64,000 nucleotides of DNA. Origin: Chondrus crispus (Eukaryota > Rhodophyta > Florideophyceae > Gigartinales > Gigartinaceae). The DNA is taken from contig NW_005179253.1 of assembly GCF_000350225.1 (NCBI RefSeq), positions 28,619 through 92,618 on the forward strand, given 5' to 3'. Each line of letters opens with the position of its first letter. The first letter of the stretch is position 1. The position numbers were made by a program, and so were the translations under genes. Under the pieces are notes generated by a model. The model did not search any database. It was not told where the DNA came from and saw nothing but the letters and a program-made list of their open reading frames with translations. Shown piece by piece: positions 26,153-37,098 of this stretch.

Positions 26153-26186
26153 GTGAACGCGGACGTTCACACTTGTGGGGGGGCCG
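26153..26186 (+). promoter_or_regulatory. Polypurine-like tract matching the end of gypsy element 1
   Basis: GTGAACGCGGACGTTCACAC followed by TTGTGGGGGGGCC closely matches 22517-22557, where the chromodomain frame of element 1 ends (GTGAACGCGGTCGTTCACTC, then a G-rich run). Such a tract next to the last codons is where a 3' LTR should start. Confidence 0.45.
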
Positions 26187-26900
26187 TGTAGCATAACCCC
26201 CCCTGCGGGACTCACTTTAGATTAGATCACGATTGATTTAGTTACTGTAGAGCCCGATGCCCTACAGTACCACCGAGCGTGTCCACGTGTGCCCACAGTA
26301 CACGTGCACACGTGTACCACGCGCGAAAGAAGCGCGCACGCACCACGGGTAATACGTGTACTGTCAGCCTCGACATAGCTGACAGTATTACAGTGCAGGC
26401 CGACCTGCACTACAGTAGCCCACTACAGTACCTTGGTACTGTAGTGTTATGATAGGTTGTTTTGTCTATTAAATATGGAGCGGACCGACGGCGGCAGGAG
26501 GGGAACAAGCACGGGCTTGTCCTCAACCGACCGCCAAGGTCAGTCGACCCAGCTTATTCCAAACGTCGCCTTCGCTCTTCGCGCGTGTTTAGTCGTAGCC
26601 GAGCCGGAGTGGACGCGCAGCACGCGAGCGAGCACGGAACCGCCTCCGCCCGTCAGCACTGGTACGTCACCCAGTGCTGCTCCGGGGCGTCGAGGCGTCG
26701 ATCCGCTCGTGCGTGCGCGCGTCCCTGCTCGCTCCCGCTCTACCACCGCTACCCGGGCCCGAGCCCGGTTCCGTAGCTGGTTGGCCCGCTTCACCCCTTC
26801 TCCGATCCCGGGTCTACAGGTCGAACTGCGCATACACCTCCAGTCGTCTGGGGGTTTTTATGCTACAGGTCTCTCGAAGTAGAGCTCCCCTACTTCATTA
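26187..26900 (+). repeat. LTR-like block with hairpin cluster and TATA-like box
   Basis: Starts TGTAGCATAAC after the G run. Contains at least five inverted repeats between 26243 and 26446, then TATTAAATA at 26467-26475, a plausible transcription start region, and ends in a weakly defined area near 26900. No partner copy is in the window, so it could be a 3' LTR of element 1 or a solo LTR; the right end is a guess. Confidence 0.4.
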
Positions 26901-27949
26901 TTAGAAGCTTTCAGGCCGTGTCCGAAGTCAGCTATTTGGTTACAGATGAGTACTTGACGCACGTATTTTGTACAAAGGGTCAAGCACGCATGAGCACCTA
27001 GTCACGTATGTCGTCGTAGACACATCTATGAATTGTGAAAGTCTCAGAGACTTCAAAAAGTTTACGAACTTTTACCACACCACAAACGCGTTAAATGATT
27101 CAGTGCAAGGCCATTTGGTAATTTTTTTTGTGGTTGAGCTCTTACATGTTATGACATGGAGCTCCTCCGACGCTGGGATATCCTAGCGGTTGGACATGAT
27201 GCGAGCTGGGCTCTTACTGCGAGGCGTGCGGGTGGTACGTCTGATCGTGGGGTGGATACTGTTGGGAATGAGGTTGGTGTGCGTACGGCTGGGGTTAGTG
27301 CGGCGGATATGCAGGTGTATGGACCGGGGGAGACTGTTGATGACGTGGAGGGGCAGATTGGTGGTTCGGGTAGGCCGGAGCGAAAGAGTAGTTGTTCTGG
27401 ACGTTCTTGAATGGGCCGAGGACCATCTTCACGGCCAATTTGCCCGGGGTACCCGCGACGGAGCAGTCTCCGTCCATGCCTCGTTTACCAGAGCGATGAA
27501 GAGTCCGACACCTTCTACGTACGTACGCTGGAGGTCAGTGTTTTACCAACGCTAGCCGGAGTGGAACAGTTTGGAATTGTGGAAGCGCTGCAGATGAGCG
27601 TGTCGAGCATGTCGACAATCTTGTGCGAGGTATTCCTAACTGGAGGAGTAGCCAGAAGTTGGCAGTTGGTCATGATGCGAGCTGGGATCAACTGCGAGGA
27701 GTTATCGCCATCCTTCGAGCCCTCTCGTCTGTAGCACAGTGACAAATATTTCTGCCGGTCGAACGCCAATGCTTGCCTTTAGGTAGGTAGACCACGCCCC
27801 CCAGCGGCCTCTCATCCCAACCTCTCTTACACACACGCACCCCGCTCTCCCTTCCCATGCCCTTTCGCCCCCGTACGCCCCCGTGTCTTCCACAGTCAAA
27901 CGTCACTCACCGCGATATGGCCCCACCATCGAAGTAGCCACGCAACACA
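26901..27949. other. Mostly anonymous stretch with one decayed ORF fragment
   Basis: About 1 kb. Two similar segments, CATGATGCGAGCTGGG near 27196 and again near 27671, each followed by ACTGCGAGG, indicate a small direct duplication. Apart from the fragment at 27200-27500, no gene is supported. Confidence 0.4.
27200..27500 (-). pseudogene. Fragment of a Tyr/Pro/His/Gln-rich protein
   Basis: Read from about 27477 downward, the frame gives KLAVKMVLGPFKNVQNNYSF followed by a low-complexity tail of Pro, His, Tyr and Gln. The tail is interrupted by one in-frame TAA (27295-27297), after which the same composition goes on (PQPYAHQPHSQQYPPHDQ) until the next stop. The family is unknown. Confidence 0.35.
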
Positions 27950-28006
27950 CTATACAGTAAAACATACGGTACCCCCCGAGGGGGTTCCGTATGTTATACT
28001 GTATAG
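27950..28006. repeat. Near-perfect inverted repeat (foldback)
   Basis: Left arm 27950-27977 and right arm 27979-28006 match at 25 of 28 positions with essentially no loop. The outer sequence is CTATACAGTA. Two transposon ends abutting, a MITE or a deletion footprint would all look like this. Confidence 0.8.
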
Positions 28007-28007
28007 G

Positions 28008-28588
28008 TCAGAGTGGGGGCCTGCCTTTGCCAATGAATGTGCCTGTGAATGATAGCGACGTGTGGAGCTACTTTCAACTGACTGGGGATAAGTATTTTGT
28101 CGTCACGGCGTCTGATGCGGGAAACGAAAGTGATGATGAAGAAGAGCAAGTGACGTTGGCGGAGGAGAAGGAGCATCTCTCGCCGATCCGGCAGGCTTTT
28201 GGGGCTGGGGAAAGCCGCCGTTGTTCGGGCCCGCAATGCGTCCCACATATTGACGAAAGAGGAGATGGCACCATACGTGAACCTTGTTATTCAGAACAGG
28301 ACAGTGCCGCTCGGTACGAGTAGTATTGTGCAAGTGCAGGCTCTCATGCTGCGCGTGAAGTTGGAGCGTAAGCGTGGGAGGTACTTGGAGCGATGCATGT
28401 CGCAACTGGAGGAGATAGCATGGTTTGTGGATGACCCGATTGCGTCAATGAATGAAGATGGAAGGCATGCGGCTGTGGCAGAGCGGAACATGCTCCTGTT
28501 CGCATCTGCTCTGCCAACGCGATGGGAGTTGAAGAAGGAGCTCGCCATTTCAGGTGGAAGGATAGGGCTTGTGAAATCAGCCATGGAG
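28008..28588 (+). pseudogene. TTC27: TTC27-like TPR protein, left fragment
   Basis: From about 28200 the frame reads VVRARNASHILTKEEMAPYV, then LMLRVKLERKRGRYLERCMS, and ASALPTRWELKKELAISGG up to KSAME at the retroelement junction. These resemble the middle of TTC27, a TPR protein conserved in animals and plants (E-x-M-P-Y, L-x-R-x-x-LE, then P-x-x-W-x-x-x-x-ELA). Upstream, the acidic GNESDDEEEQVTLAEEKEHL lies in a frame shifted by one base near 28200. The N-terminus is missing; the fragment begins beside the foldback at 27950-28006. It resumes at 43118. Confidence 0.68.
28584..28588. repeat. Target-site duplication TGGAG (left)
   Basis: TGGAG directly before the left LTR, repeated at 43113-43117 directly after the right LTR. 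Confidence 0.9.
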
Positions 28589-29635
28589 TGTAGTGCAATG
28601 TGCCTGTCAGGCCGGAACCAGGGTCCAACGGTCCAGCGACAACACAACCAACAAACAACAACCAACAAGAGTTGCCGACGGCACAGCCCTACGGAGTGTC
28701 CGATTCTCCCTTTCCTTTTAAGTGGGTTTGCGGCCCACAGTAGCTCAAGTCTCTGACAGGGGGGGCAAAAGGAAGAGGCGCGCCCCAGGACGAATGGTGG
28801 TAGAGTCTTGTACAGGCAGTTGCTCGGCGAGTTCGGGGCGGTAATTAGGAAGCCGGGGCCGATGGGTCGTAGATCCAATGCTCGCGAAGCGCCTGTTACA
28901 CCTTATATCCTTGATAAGGTCTTCGACGGGGGCGTCGCAACGCAGCCCGTCGGGAATTAGCAAACACGTAGCAGCGCTACACCTCCGTACTGCTCGATGG
29001 CAAAGTACCGTCACCGGAACGGTCGCAACCTGTATCCGATGGAACCAACACTGTCCTGTATACACAACAGGACCTTCGAGGGAAACGTCGTTGCAACAGC
29101 CTCCGTCGGTGTTCGTAAACAAGTAGCAGCACTACACCCACGTGTCGCCCAATGGCAAAGACACCTACACCGGTCCGGTCGCAACCAAAGCCGATGGCAC
29201 CAACACAAAATAGGGGAATAGAAATAGAGATAGAAATAGAAAGGGATAGGTGAAATAAAGGAAAAGGAAAGGGAACCCCCGAGCGCAAAGGATAACGTGA
29301 TCTGTGGTAAAAGGGAGCGTCTTGGGAAAGACGGACTTCGACCAAGGCGATATTCAACTCTGGCAACTCGGGTTACCTTTCCTGACTTAGTGGTCAGAGG
29401 GCTAAGGTATATATCGCCCCGCCGGAGCCTCTACAGTAGCTCGCGGCGCTAGATCCTAGATCTAATCTAGTGTCAGCAAAATTAATGCCAACTAATTAAC
29501 TAAATAAAATAATAAAAAATTAAAACTGTGCAATTATTCACACGTGTGTCCCCCCAACTCGGACTACTTTTCATATCCAAATCCAAATATTTTCCTTCCT
29601 TTTCACCCCCCTGTAGAGCCCATTATTGCACTACA
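28589..29635 (-). repeat. 3' LTR (left copy)
   Basis: Begins TGTAGTGCAAT and ends ATTGCACTACA on the plus strand, a perfect 11-bp terminal inverted repeat with the canonical TG...CA. It contains an internal imperfect direct repeat (28962-29051 and 29117-29206) and a TATATA at about 29408-29413. About 98% identical to the right copy. Confidence 0.95.
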
Positions 29636-29751
29636 TATGAGCGCCCTTGTACAGCGCCAAGCCATTGTATAATCTCCTGCCGTTCCTTACCGTGTTTCCC
29701 AGTCATCAATCACTCTGCGCGGCGTTCTTACAAGGGTAAGACGAAAATACC

Positions 29752-31605
29752 GTGCTTCCTTCTGCGTCAGAACACTCGGACGATAGTGCCACCCGTAAGC
29801 GTCCGGGTGTGGGCTTTCCTCGCAAGCCCGAAGTGCCCCGGGGTCTTCCTTCGATACCCCGTTTACCTCCTGTTACCAACCCTACCGAACCGGCCTTCCA
29901 TCCCGGCTACCATTCTTCTTCGGTAGCCCGTCGATACCTTTCCTTCGATGAGCTACAAGACAAATCCATGCGTGAACATCCTTCCCTATTTGCCTCTTTC
30001 GAGTGGTTCTCCCCTGTGGGCGTCCGCGATGTTGCTGCCATCGAACATAGTTTTGCAGACGGCGCTGGCATGTTACCCGGTCAACTACCCCTACAAGCCA
30101 TTCGCACTTTTGACTGGAGCGCCCGCATTGCCATTCCTACCTCCATCCTTCGTCACTCCTCTCCACGCGGCCGTCGCACCTTGTCCCTGCGATTCATGGA
30201 CACTGTACTCGCCCGGCTTGACCTCCATATGACCGACACCCTTATTCCTCTTTCCTTCGGCTGCGACACGTGGAGATTCCGCACGGAGGGGGAACGCCAT
30301 TATCTTGACAGTCTCCTCAGTTGGACCCAGGGTGACCCCGTACGGGAAGCAAACCGCTTATGGCATAACCAATTGACAGTGACGAATGACGCAATGTCGT
30401 GGACGCGTGCGATTCTCCCTGTTAATTTCCGGCGCATGAAACGCGGGAACCTCTTCTTCTTCCAACACACCGTTCGGTACGAGCGCAAAATGAGGTCGGA
30501 CACAGGATACTTCCTGGCATACCAAATGATCGAGGCGGGGGAGATCGCGCAGTCACACTACGTCAACCGATACCAGCAACTTCCCTCATGGTGGGGTCAG
30601 TTTGAAGTCTGCCAAGGATTTTGGTCGGAATTGAGCCCCATCCTTACACACTTCGGCAGCCACCTGAACGACCCCCGACACGGGTTGTGGGTTGTCTTCA
30701 TGACCGAGTGGTGCGTGAAGGTCGCTGGCACCCTGCTTTGGGAGGCGTATGATTGTTGGCGTCTGTGGTACCTTCCCCCGAAGCTCGTTGAGCTCATGTG
30801 CCTTCTGGATTACACTGTCCCCCTCGGTGGCGCCGACACCGACCTCGAGCTGCACTCGCTGCTCGACAAGATTAGGCAGATCGACTGGGACAGCGTTCCC
30901 CCTCACAACTCTTCCCGCTCCTTCGCAAAGCGACGTCCCTCCTTTTCTCCCGGACGTAGTCACAGCGCGGCGGGCAACTTCGTCTGGTTTAACCCCTGGA
31001 CGTCGACGTTGTGCTCGTCCTCAGAAGCTCGACTGAGTCGACAGTTCGGGAATCAAATCCCCATCCCCGACACGGTTCCCGAGCGAGGCGTGGACCCTCG
31101 TGCAGAGAGCATGTGCTCTCGACCGTCCGGCCCTTCGTCTCCTCGTTCCGCGGTCCAACCTTCCACGCCGGACGTACAGTCCCCAACGCCTTGTCTCGCC
31201 GAGCCGTCTTTGTCTGCAATTCCACCTCAGCCGGCACGTTCACTGCCACGCCCCCCTCCGGTGTGTCCATCCCCACGCGAAAGTCCTCCTCCCGTCGTGT
31301 TTCCCTCAACAAACTCCACGGAAACCCTATCAGTCCGGGAAGTGCCGCCGTCTGACGTGGGTCCGACCCCACGTCAGATTTCCCCGGTACGTGAGGAACC
31401 CATCGTCACGCCTGCCTTAGCTCCCCCGTCACCCTCAATTCCTAAAGAAAACAACGCCGCCGCTGGCGTCTATCATCGCCTTCTTCGCGCTCACGGCGTC
31501 GAGGTAGAGGCCCTTCGGGGTGCAACTCTGGAGGAACTACGAGTCCTAGCCGGGCTGATTACATCTCTGCCGAAGGAAGGATCCTCCGGTGTTCCGCTCC
31601 CTTGA
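29752..31605 (+). CDS. Large antisense ORF inside the gypsy element, unknown function
   Basis: A 617-codon open frame opposite in strand to gag-pol, lying between the 3' LTR and the non-coding part. It has no ATG at its opening (GTG at 29752; a stop lies at 29737); the first ATG is at 29968 (MREHPSLF), giving 545 residues. The N-terminal two thirds is globular-looking with many Trp and Tyr (RYLSFDELQDKSM, FFFQHTVRYERKMRSDTGYF, QQLPSWWGQFEVCQGFWSEL, LLWEAYDCWRLWYLPPKLVE). The C-terminal third is Pro/Ser-rich with a short helical end (EVEALRGATLEELRVLAGLI). I recognise no family. The protein-like aromatic composition and lack of stops, against five stops in gag-pol, argue that it is or recently was translated. 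Confidence 0.6.
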   Translation: MLPSASEHSDDSATRKRPGVGFPRKPEVPRGLPSIPRLPPVTNPTEPAFHPGYHSSSVARRYLSFDELQDKSMREHPSLFASFEWFSPVGVRDVAAIEHSFADGAGMLPGQLPLQAIRTFDWSARIAIPTSILRHSSPRGRRTLSLRFMDTVLARLDLHMTDTLIPLSFGCDTWRFRTEGERHYLDSLLSWTQGDPVREANRLWHNQLTVTNDAMSWTRAILPVNFRRMKRGNLFFFQHTVRYERKMRSDTGYFLAYQMIEAGEIAQSHYVNRYQQLPSWWGQFEVCQGFWSELSPILTHFGSHLNDPRHGLWVVFMTEWCVKVAGTLLWEAYDCWRLWYLPPKLVELMCLLDYTVPLGGADTDLELHSLLDKIRQIDWDSVPPHNSSRSFAKRRPSFSPGRSHSAAGNFVWFNPWTSTLCSSSEARLSRQFGNQIPIPDTVPERGVDPRAESMCSRPSGPSSPRSAVQPSTPDVQSPTPCLAEPSLSAIPPQPARSLPRPPPVCPSPRESPPPVVFPSTNSTETLSVREVPPSDVGPTPRQISPVREEPIVTPALAPPSPSIPKENNAAAGVYHRLLRAHGVEVEALRGATLEELRVLAGLITSLPKEGSSGVPLP

Positions 31606-34600
31606 TCTGCCATCTGCGGCGGACCCCTCATGTCCATCTTCACCTCCGTTCCCCTTTAGGAGTAATAAAAGGTGAATCCTCTGCGTATCTGTCGTCCCTT
31701 TGCATTCCCCCTCTTCATAAGCATCCCTTTTCCTATCGTCGAGCAATCCGCGTACAAAACGGCCCTCAGTTACCTCCTCTTTTACGGTCGAGCTCCTGTT
31801 TCTATTCCCGCCTTTCCTTCTCTTCAGTGCCTCCTCTTTCTTTTACCTTGCGGAGCCAGGTGTCGGGTCAGGGCATTATTTTCACTCCTTGGATTTCTTA
31901 CCCTCGCCTGCCTCCTCTCCCTACTGTCTCTCCCCTCTTTCTCTGTGACATCATCGCCACACTGTCCTTGGGGAGCCCTTGTGAGAAGCAATTCATTGTC
32001 GACGTATTGCGGCTGCGTCGTCGAGGCATAAGCCTTGCCGGGTTTAAGTAGCGTGCACGAAGTGTACACGTGGACAAGTGTCCTGATTGATCCTGAGCCC
32101 GTGGTCCAAATCTGGACGACATGTGCCTCCTTTTGTTACGGTTCTGGCGTGAGCTCTACGCTTAGGAAAATTCCTAGCCTCTTTTTCCTTCTTATTCGAG
32201 CTGTGCGGAGAGGGGTCTCTTCGTTCCCACTCTTGAGCGTACTGTACTTCGCCCCTGGCGACCCTTATCGCCGATGGCGAGAGGCAGAGTGCGGCGAACG
32301 CACTCCTTTGCTCTCCAGTTTTCGATCCGTAGTCACGCAACAACACAAAAAATCAACAGGTCTTCTAACACGATCGAAACTTGATCCCCTTCGTCGTTCT
32401 CAGCCCGGGCGCCTCCCGCGTGCACGAATTTTAACTGCAAGTCGTGAATCGTGATCCTCGCTATCCTCTTCCAGCTCGGCACTCCTTCCTTCTCTTCTGC
32501 CAACTTCCTTCTCTTTTTCCGATTTGCATCCCCGAATTCCCCCTCTTTATCTCGCAGCTTTTTCTCTAGCTGCGATGAAACCCTCCATCAAAGACGAATC
32601 GTCTTCCCAAAGCAACGCGGCTCTGGCCTCTTCCTCTGGGCGGTCGCCTCCTCTTCGTCCATTTTTCCTCCTCTTTTCTCATACGCCCCGTCGCCGCGGT
32701 CGCATCTCCTCATATCCATTCCCTTCTCTTGTCCTTCTCTTTTCTCATCCTTTCCCAACTCAGTCTCACCTGGCTCCTTGTCATTGTGACGACGCCACAC
32801 GGCCTCGGAACTTCGTTTGCCAATCTCATTATTGTTGACTTCCGAGAGACGCGGGTGAGTTCGGGATTTCACAACGAAAATAAAAATGAATCATTGCCGC
32901 ATTCGGTCACTCAGTCAAGCTCGCCGAGAGCAGACGACAACAAAATTTTGGGGTGCACTGTATAGTTCCTCCAAGGTAAAATGTCCACTTCACCCTTCAT
33001 CTCCTCCGACGGTCTCATAGCGTCGAGCGCAATTGGTTCCTTCACACATTCCTTCTCACTTTCGTCCCGGCTTGCACTGACAACCCCACACACGGTATAA
33101 CTCTGGAAAGAGAGAAACAACGTAGGCCGTTGTACATTTAGCTGGCGTAACCTTGAGTCCTTAGAGGGCACCAATAAAATTTCTCTTCCGAACGTTCCCT
33201 TGACTTCGACTCAGTAGCATAGTCCCGTCAAAAAAAGGAAATAATTTTAAGTCGACGCGGGCGAGTGCGGTGATGGGTACAGTGCTTTGCAGGACCTGAA
33301 ACAGTATGGGAGTAGTCGGTGCCATTCCCTTAGTTCTTCCCTCGGCTCTATGTTACCCTCTCTTTGCTTGTGTCTCGAGATGTGTCATGCGCGGATGCTT
33401 AGTAGGGCACAGGAGCGATCCGACTTTCTCGATTCTTCCATGGGCCTCCTCTTGTCCCCAGAAAGGACGGAAAAGTAAAAACGTAGCAAGTTAGGAAAAG
33501 TTAAGGAGGGGAGCAGCATGATAATTCAGTCGGGGTGTGAACGAAAATGTAAACTAGACGTCTGTCGTCGTTACAGGAAGCGGCCGGGTCGTCAGCAAAA
33601 GCCTCATCGAGTGATGATAAAAATATCACAATTCGCTTCCCATCTCTCTTTTGTTGTTCTTTTCCTCCTGTGCTCCGCGGACGTGAACACGGAAGTCGGC
33701 GCACGTGAATAGTCGCGGGGTAAGGGTAGGTCATCAAAAAGTACTGAATCGATCTTCGTCGTACTGGGGTACCTCCCCAGGCGTGCAGTGACAGTCACTT
33801 GGACATCGTCATTCGGGATTACTTCCCTCGATCTCTTACACAGCAAGTTTTGCCTCCAAACCTCCAGTCGTTCTGGTCTCCTTTCCGCTGGCAAATCCCC
33901 AATTTCGCTCTCTTTCTGAGCTTGACAGCTCTAGCTGCTGTTAGCAATGCCGTTGGTAGTAAAACAGGGTAGCTGGCGGCTAGGCAGTTTCGTGAGAGTG
34001 GATTCTCATGACGAGCGCGATCTTTTGGTTGCCGAGTTAACTTCGGTCCCTCGGGCTCCTCTCCGTTCGCGTGTACAGTGGGGCCCTCATGGTAGAAAGA
34101 CGAAACATCGTGGCGTGACACCTTTGTGTGACGAGAAACAAAGCAAAAGAACTCGTTCTCCTTCTCGGTGTGCACACCGCATGGTTCTTCGATGGCGATC
34201 GTCGGGTCGCCGCTCTGACTTGGTCTGGGGACCTTGATGGACTGACGTCGAAAATCTTGTTCGTCGTCGTTCGCGAAGCGGGGTTCGCGTTCTGTACGTC
34301 ACAAAACAAAAATAAAACACAAACAATATCAAAAACAAAAGAAAGGAAAAGGTTTTGGTGGCAGGCGGGTAAGTAGGTAGTTCGTGGCGCAGGTCAAGTG
34401 TGCGCGCCACGAAACCCCTCCGTGCCTCCGTGATAACCCATTAGTGTCCCCCTCTATGACGAAGTCGGTGGGTAGATATGACGCGTAACATGCGAGCTCG
34501 TGACCCTGTGTTGCCATCGGCAGGAGTCTTGTGCCTTCTTCGATCGACTCAGAAAGGGGACTGATGTCCTCAGCCCTTGTACGTGACAGTGCAGTTGCCC

Positions 34601-35229
34601 GTAGTGTCGGCCTGTCAGGGCGGTCATGGTCATTGTGGAATCATCTTGTCGCTCATCGAGCGGACTGTAGGCGCTGCAAGTGAACCGGGAAAGTGCCCTT
34701 GGGTGCGATCGGTCGTGGCCTCGCCTGTGGCAAGTCTTGAGTGTGTATGCGGTCGGTGTGAAAATTGCCAACAACATTTCGTACAAGTGCGGGCAATTCC
34801 CTGAATTATAGTTAATTTTTCGGAGACTGGCTGGAGCTCCGTCTATGACTTATACCGATTGTTTGACAGCCCACCGGCGGCCCATCCATGTTTTTGAATT
34901 AAATTACGCTTCAATTGTGCGGACCGCTGATTCAAACGTCATTCCTTCTCTGTCCGTTGGTGACGCGTGGGGGTGATCCTGTAGACTCCGTGCCTCCTCA
35001 GGGAATCCCCTATCTCTCTAACGCCTTGAACACGAATCGCGTATCCGCTCCATCCTTTAACTGGACTCCGCCCTTTGCTTTTCTGGCACGCCTCACTCTG
35101 ACTTTCCCCCTTCGCACTTCCGCCGTCTCCATCTTCTCGCGTTTCCAGACTCTTGTGAGCACCACTCCTCCCTGTCTTCGCGCCGCGTCTCAAAGTACCA
35201 ATTCCAACTTGACGACATCCCAACGGGTG
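31606..35229. other. Internal non-coding part of the gypsy element
   Basis: About 3.6 kb between the antisense ORF and the chromodomain. It has pyrimidine-rich tracts on the plus strand and only short open frames without motifs. No polypurine tract is obvious. Confidence 0.55.
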
Positions 35230-35445
35230 TTACCCTGCTTGGGCGCGTCCGACTTGCGGCGGCAAGGATAACTTCTTCCTTCGGAAATATCTCACCACGG
35301 CGCTGCGCGGTAATTGCGCGACTGGTTCCCACGTCGCGTCCTTCGTCTCATATCCATACCATTTCACCCTGAGGACTAATTCCTCATCTTGATACCCGTG
35401 ATCGATGATCTTTTCTATCACGTACTCGGCATTCTCATTTTCTTC
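35230..35445 (-). pseudogene. Chromodomain at the end of pol
   Basis: Continues in the same frame after the TAG: YVIEKIIDHGYQDEELVLRV, KWYGYETKDATWEPV, then the basic tail YFRRKKLSLP. The aromatic residues and the W-Y-G-Y...T-W-E-P pattern match chromodomains of chromoviruses, which direct integration to chromatin. Confidence 0.85.
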
Positions 35446-37098
35446 CTAACGTCCTGGGTTACTTTCTTCCCCCTCCTGAAGATTCTCCGACTCCTCCAAC
35501 TCTTCTGAGTTAGTTGTCTTCCGTAAGTCTTGCGGTATCTCCGCTGACGGGTTTCGACTGACAACATCTTCTTCGTCCTCTAACATCTGCGCTCGCGTGG
35601 GAGAACCTTCCTCACTCTCCATCGCGTCGCGTTCTTGATTTCCCTCACGTCCGCTGAGGAACTGTAGAGCCTGTCGTAGGCCTGATATCGGCATGTAGTC
35701 CATGGGACTAGGGGCTAATTCGACTCTATCTCGCGACACGCGCTCTTCTTGGTCGCCTATGGCGATGACAACCGTGTTCTTATCTGATTTCTTGACTGCA
35801 TACGGTCCCGTGGCAACTTGTGCCAGCTTGTGTCTAGGTTCTGTTGCGGTCCCCTGTTCCTTCCGGAGGAAAACGTAGGATCCTGAAGGGATGTCATACT
35901 TCGGCTTGCGAAGTCTTGCGTCAAAGTTTCGCTTGTAGCGCGCTTGTTCTTTTCGCAGGCTCTTATCAGCGCCTTTCATCAGGCTTTCCAACCACGACTG
36001 CCATTTCAGGTAATACACTCGATTCGAGCTAAATCCTTCCAAACTTGGCTGCGCTTGTAACGCAATGATTCTCGGCGCCCGAGCTAACACCAGCTCGAAG
36101 GGCGCGATGTTCGTAGTTCGATGAACTTGCGTGTTGTATGCGAACGTCACAGCGTCGCTAAATAGGTCCCAGTCCTTGGGATGCTCTCCACCATATTTTC
36201 GCAACGCGGAAGTCAGCGTGCGGTTAAACCTCTCAACTTGGCCGTTGGCTTGCGGGTGGTATGTAGTCGTGAACACATTGCGTATGCCGAGAATTCGGCA
36301 GACATTCTGAAAGAACCGGGCCGTGAACTGTGTTCCATTGTCGGACAGCAGCTTGACCGGCGGTCCGTACACGAATACCCAATGATGAACGAAGGCTTGT
36401 GCGATGTGCACAGCTGATATCTTCTTCAACGGTACGGTTCGTACCAGTTTCGAGTATCGATCGCTGATCACGAGAATGTACCGATTTCCTCGTTTAGTTG
36501 TAATTAGCTCGCCGAGGATGTCGATGGCGACAAACTCCAGCGGAGCTTTGGGCGTGAACAGCTTCATTTCCTTCGTGTTTCTTCTTAACTTCACCCTTTC
36601 CCGCGCGCATGCGGCGCAATTCTTCGCGACTGCGTAGCAGTCTAGGGCCATCGTGGGCCAATAAAAATATCTTCTCAATGTCTTGTAAAGTTTCCTGCCT
36701 CCCGGGTGGCCTGCCAATTTTGCGTAGTGGCTCAACCCTAGGACGCGGTCCCTTAACGATTGTGGTATTACCACTTGTACAAACTCCGCCGCGGCACGGC
36801 ATGGAGTTCCTTCGAGTTCCTCGGTCTCCATGCTGAACGTTCTCACCTTTCCAGCGTCCATTTCTTCCTTGATGCGGTTGCAGAAGGGGTCGACGTCTTG
36901 CTCGCGAATGAGCTCCTCCGGAGTGACAGCTTGGAATTGATCGAGGCGATCAGGGGCGGTCCCCCCCTCAAGAGCGAGGATGTCGTCTACCGCGTCAAAA
37001 CTTTCCTCGTTCTCCCCTGTACTCTCGGCCGGTTCGGCCATAAAGCATGGGATTTCGTCGTCGATTTCGTCGACGGTTTGTCCTGCGGTCCGCAATCT
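35446..37098 (-). pseudogene. Integrase
   Basis: In the same frame as RT. The zinc-binding region is GHPGGRKLYKTLRRYFYWP and CAACARERVK. The catalytic core has VAIDILGEL, LLSDNGTQFTARF and HPQANGQVERFNRTL, giving D-D-E. A GPY-type C-terminal domain follows (LAQVATGPYAVKKSDKNTVV), then an acidic tail to a TAG at 35448-35446. Confidence 0.95.

Noticed and set aside
28291-28878. 195-codon minus frame across the TTC27/LTR junction
   Set aside because: Spans a retroelement insertion junction and mirrors a supported plus-strand gene fragment.
28962-29206. Repeats inside the LTR considered as a CRISPR-like array
   Set aside because: Only two imperfect 90-bp units, present identically in both LTRs of a eukaryotic retroelement.
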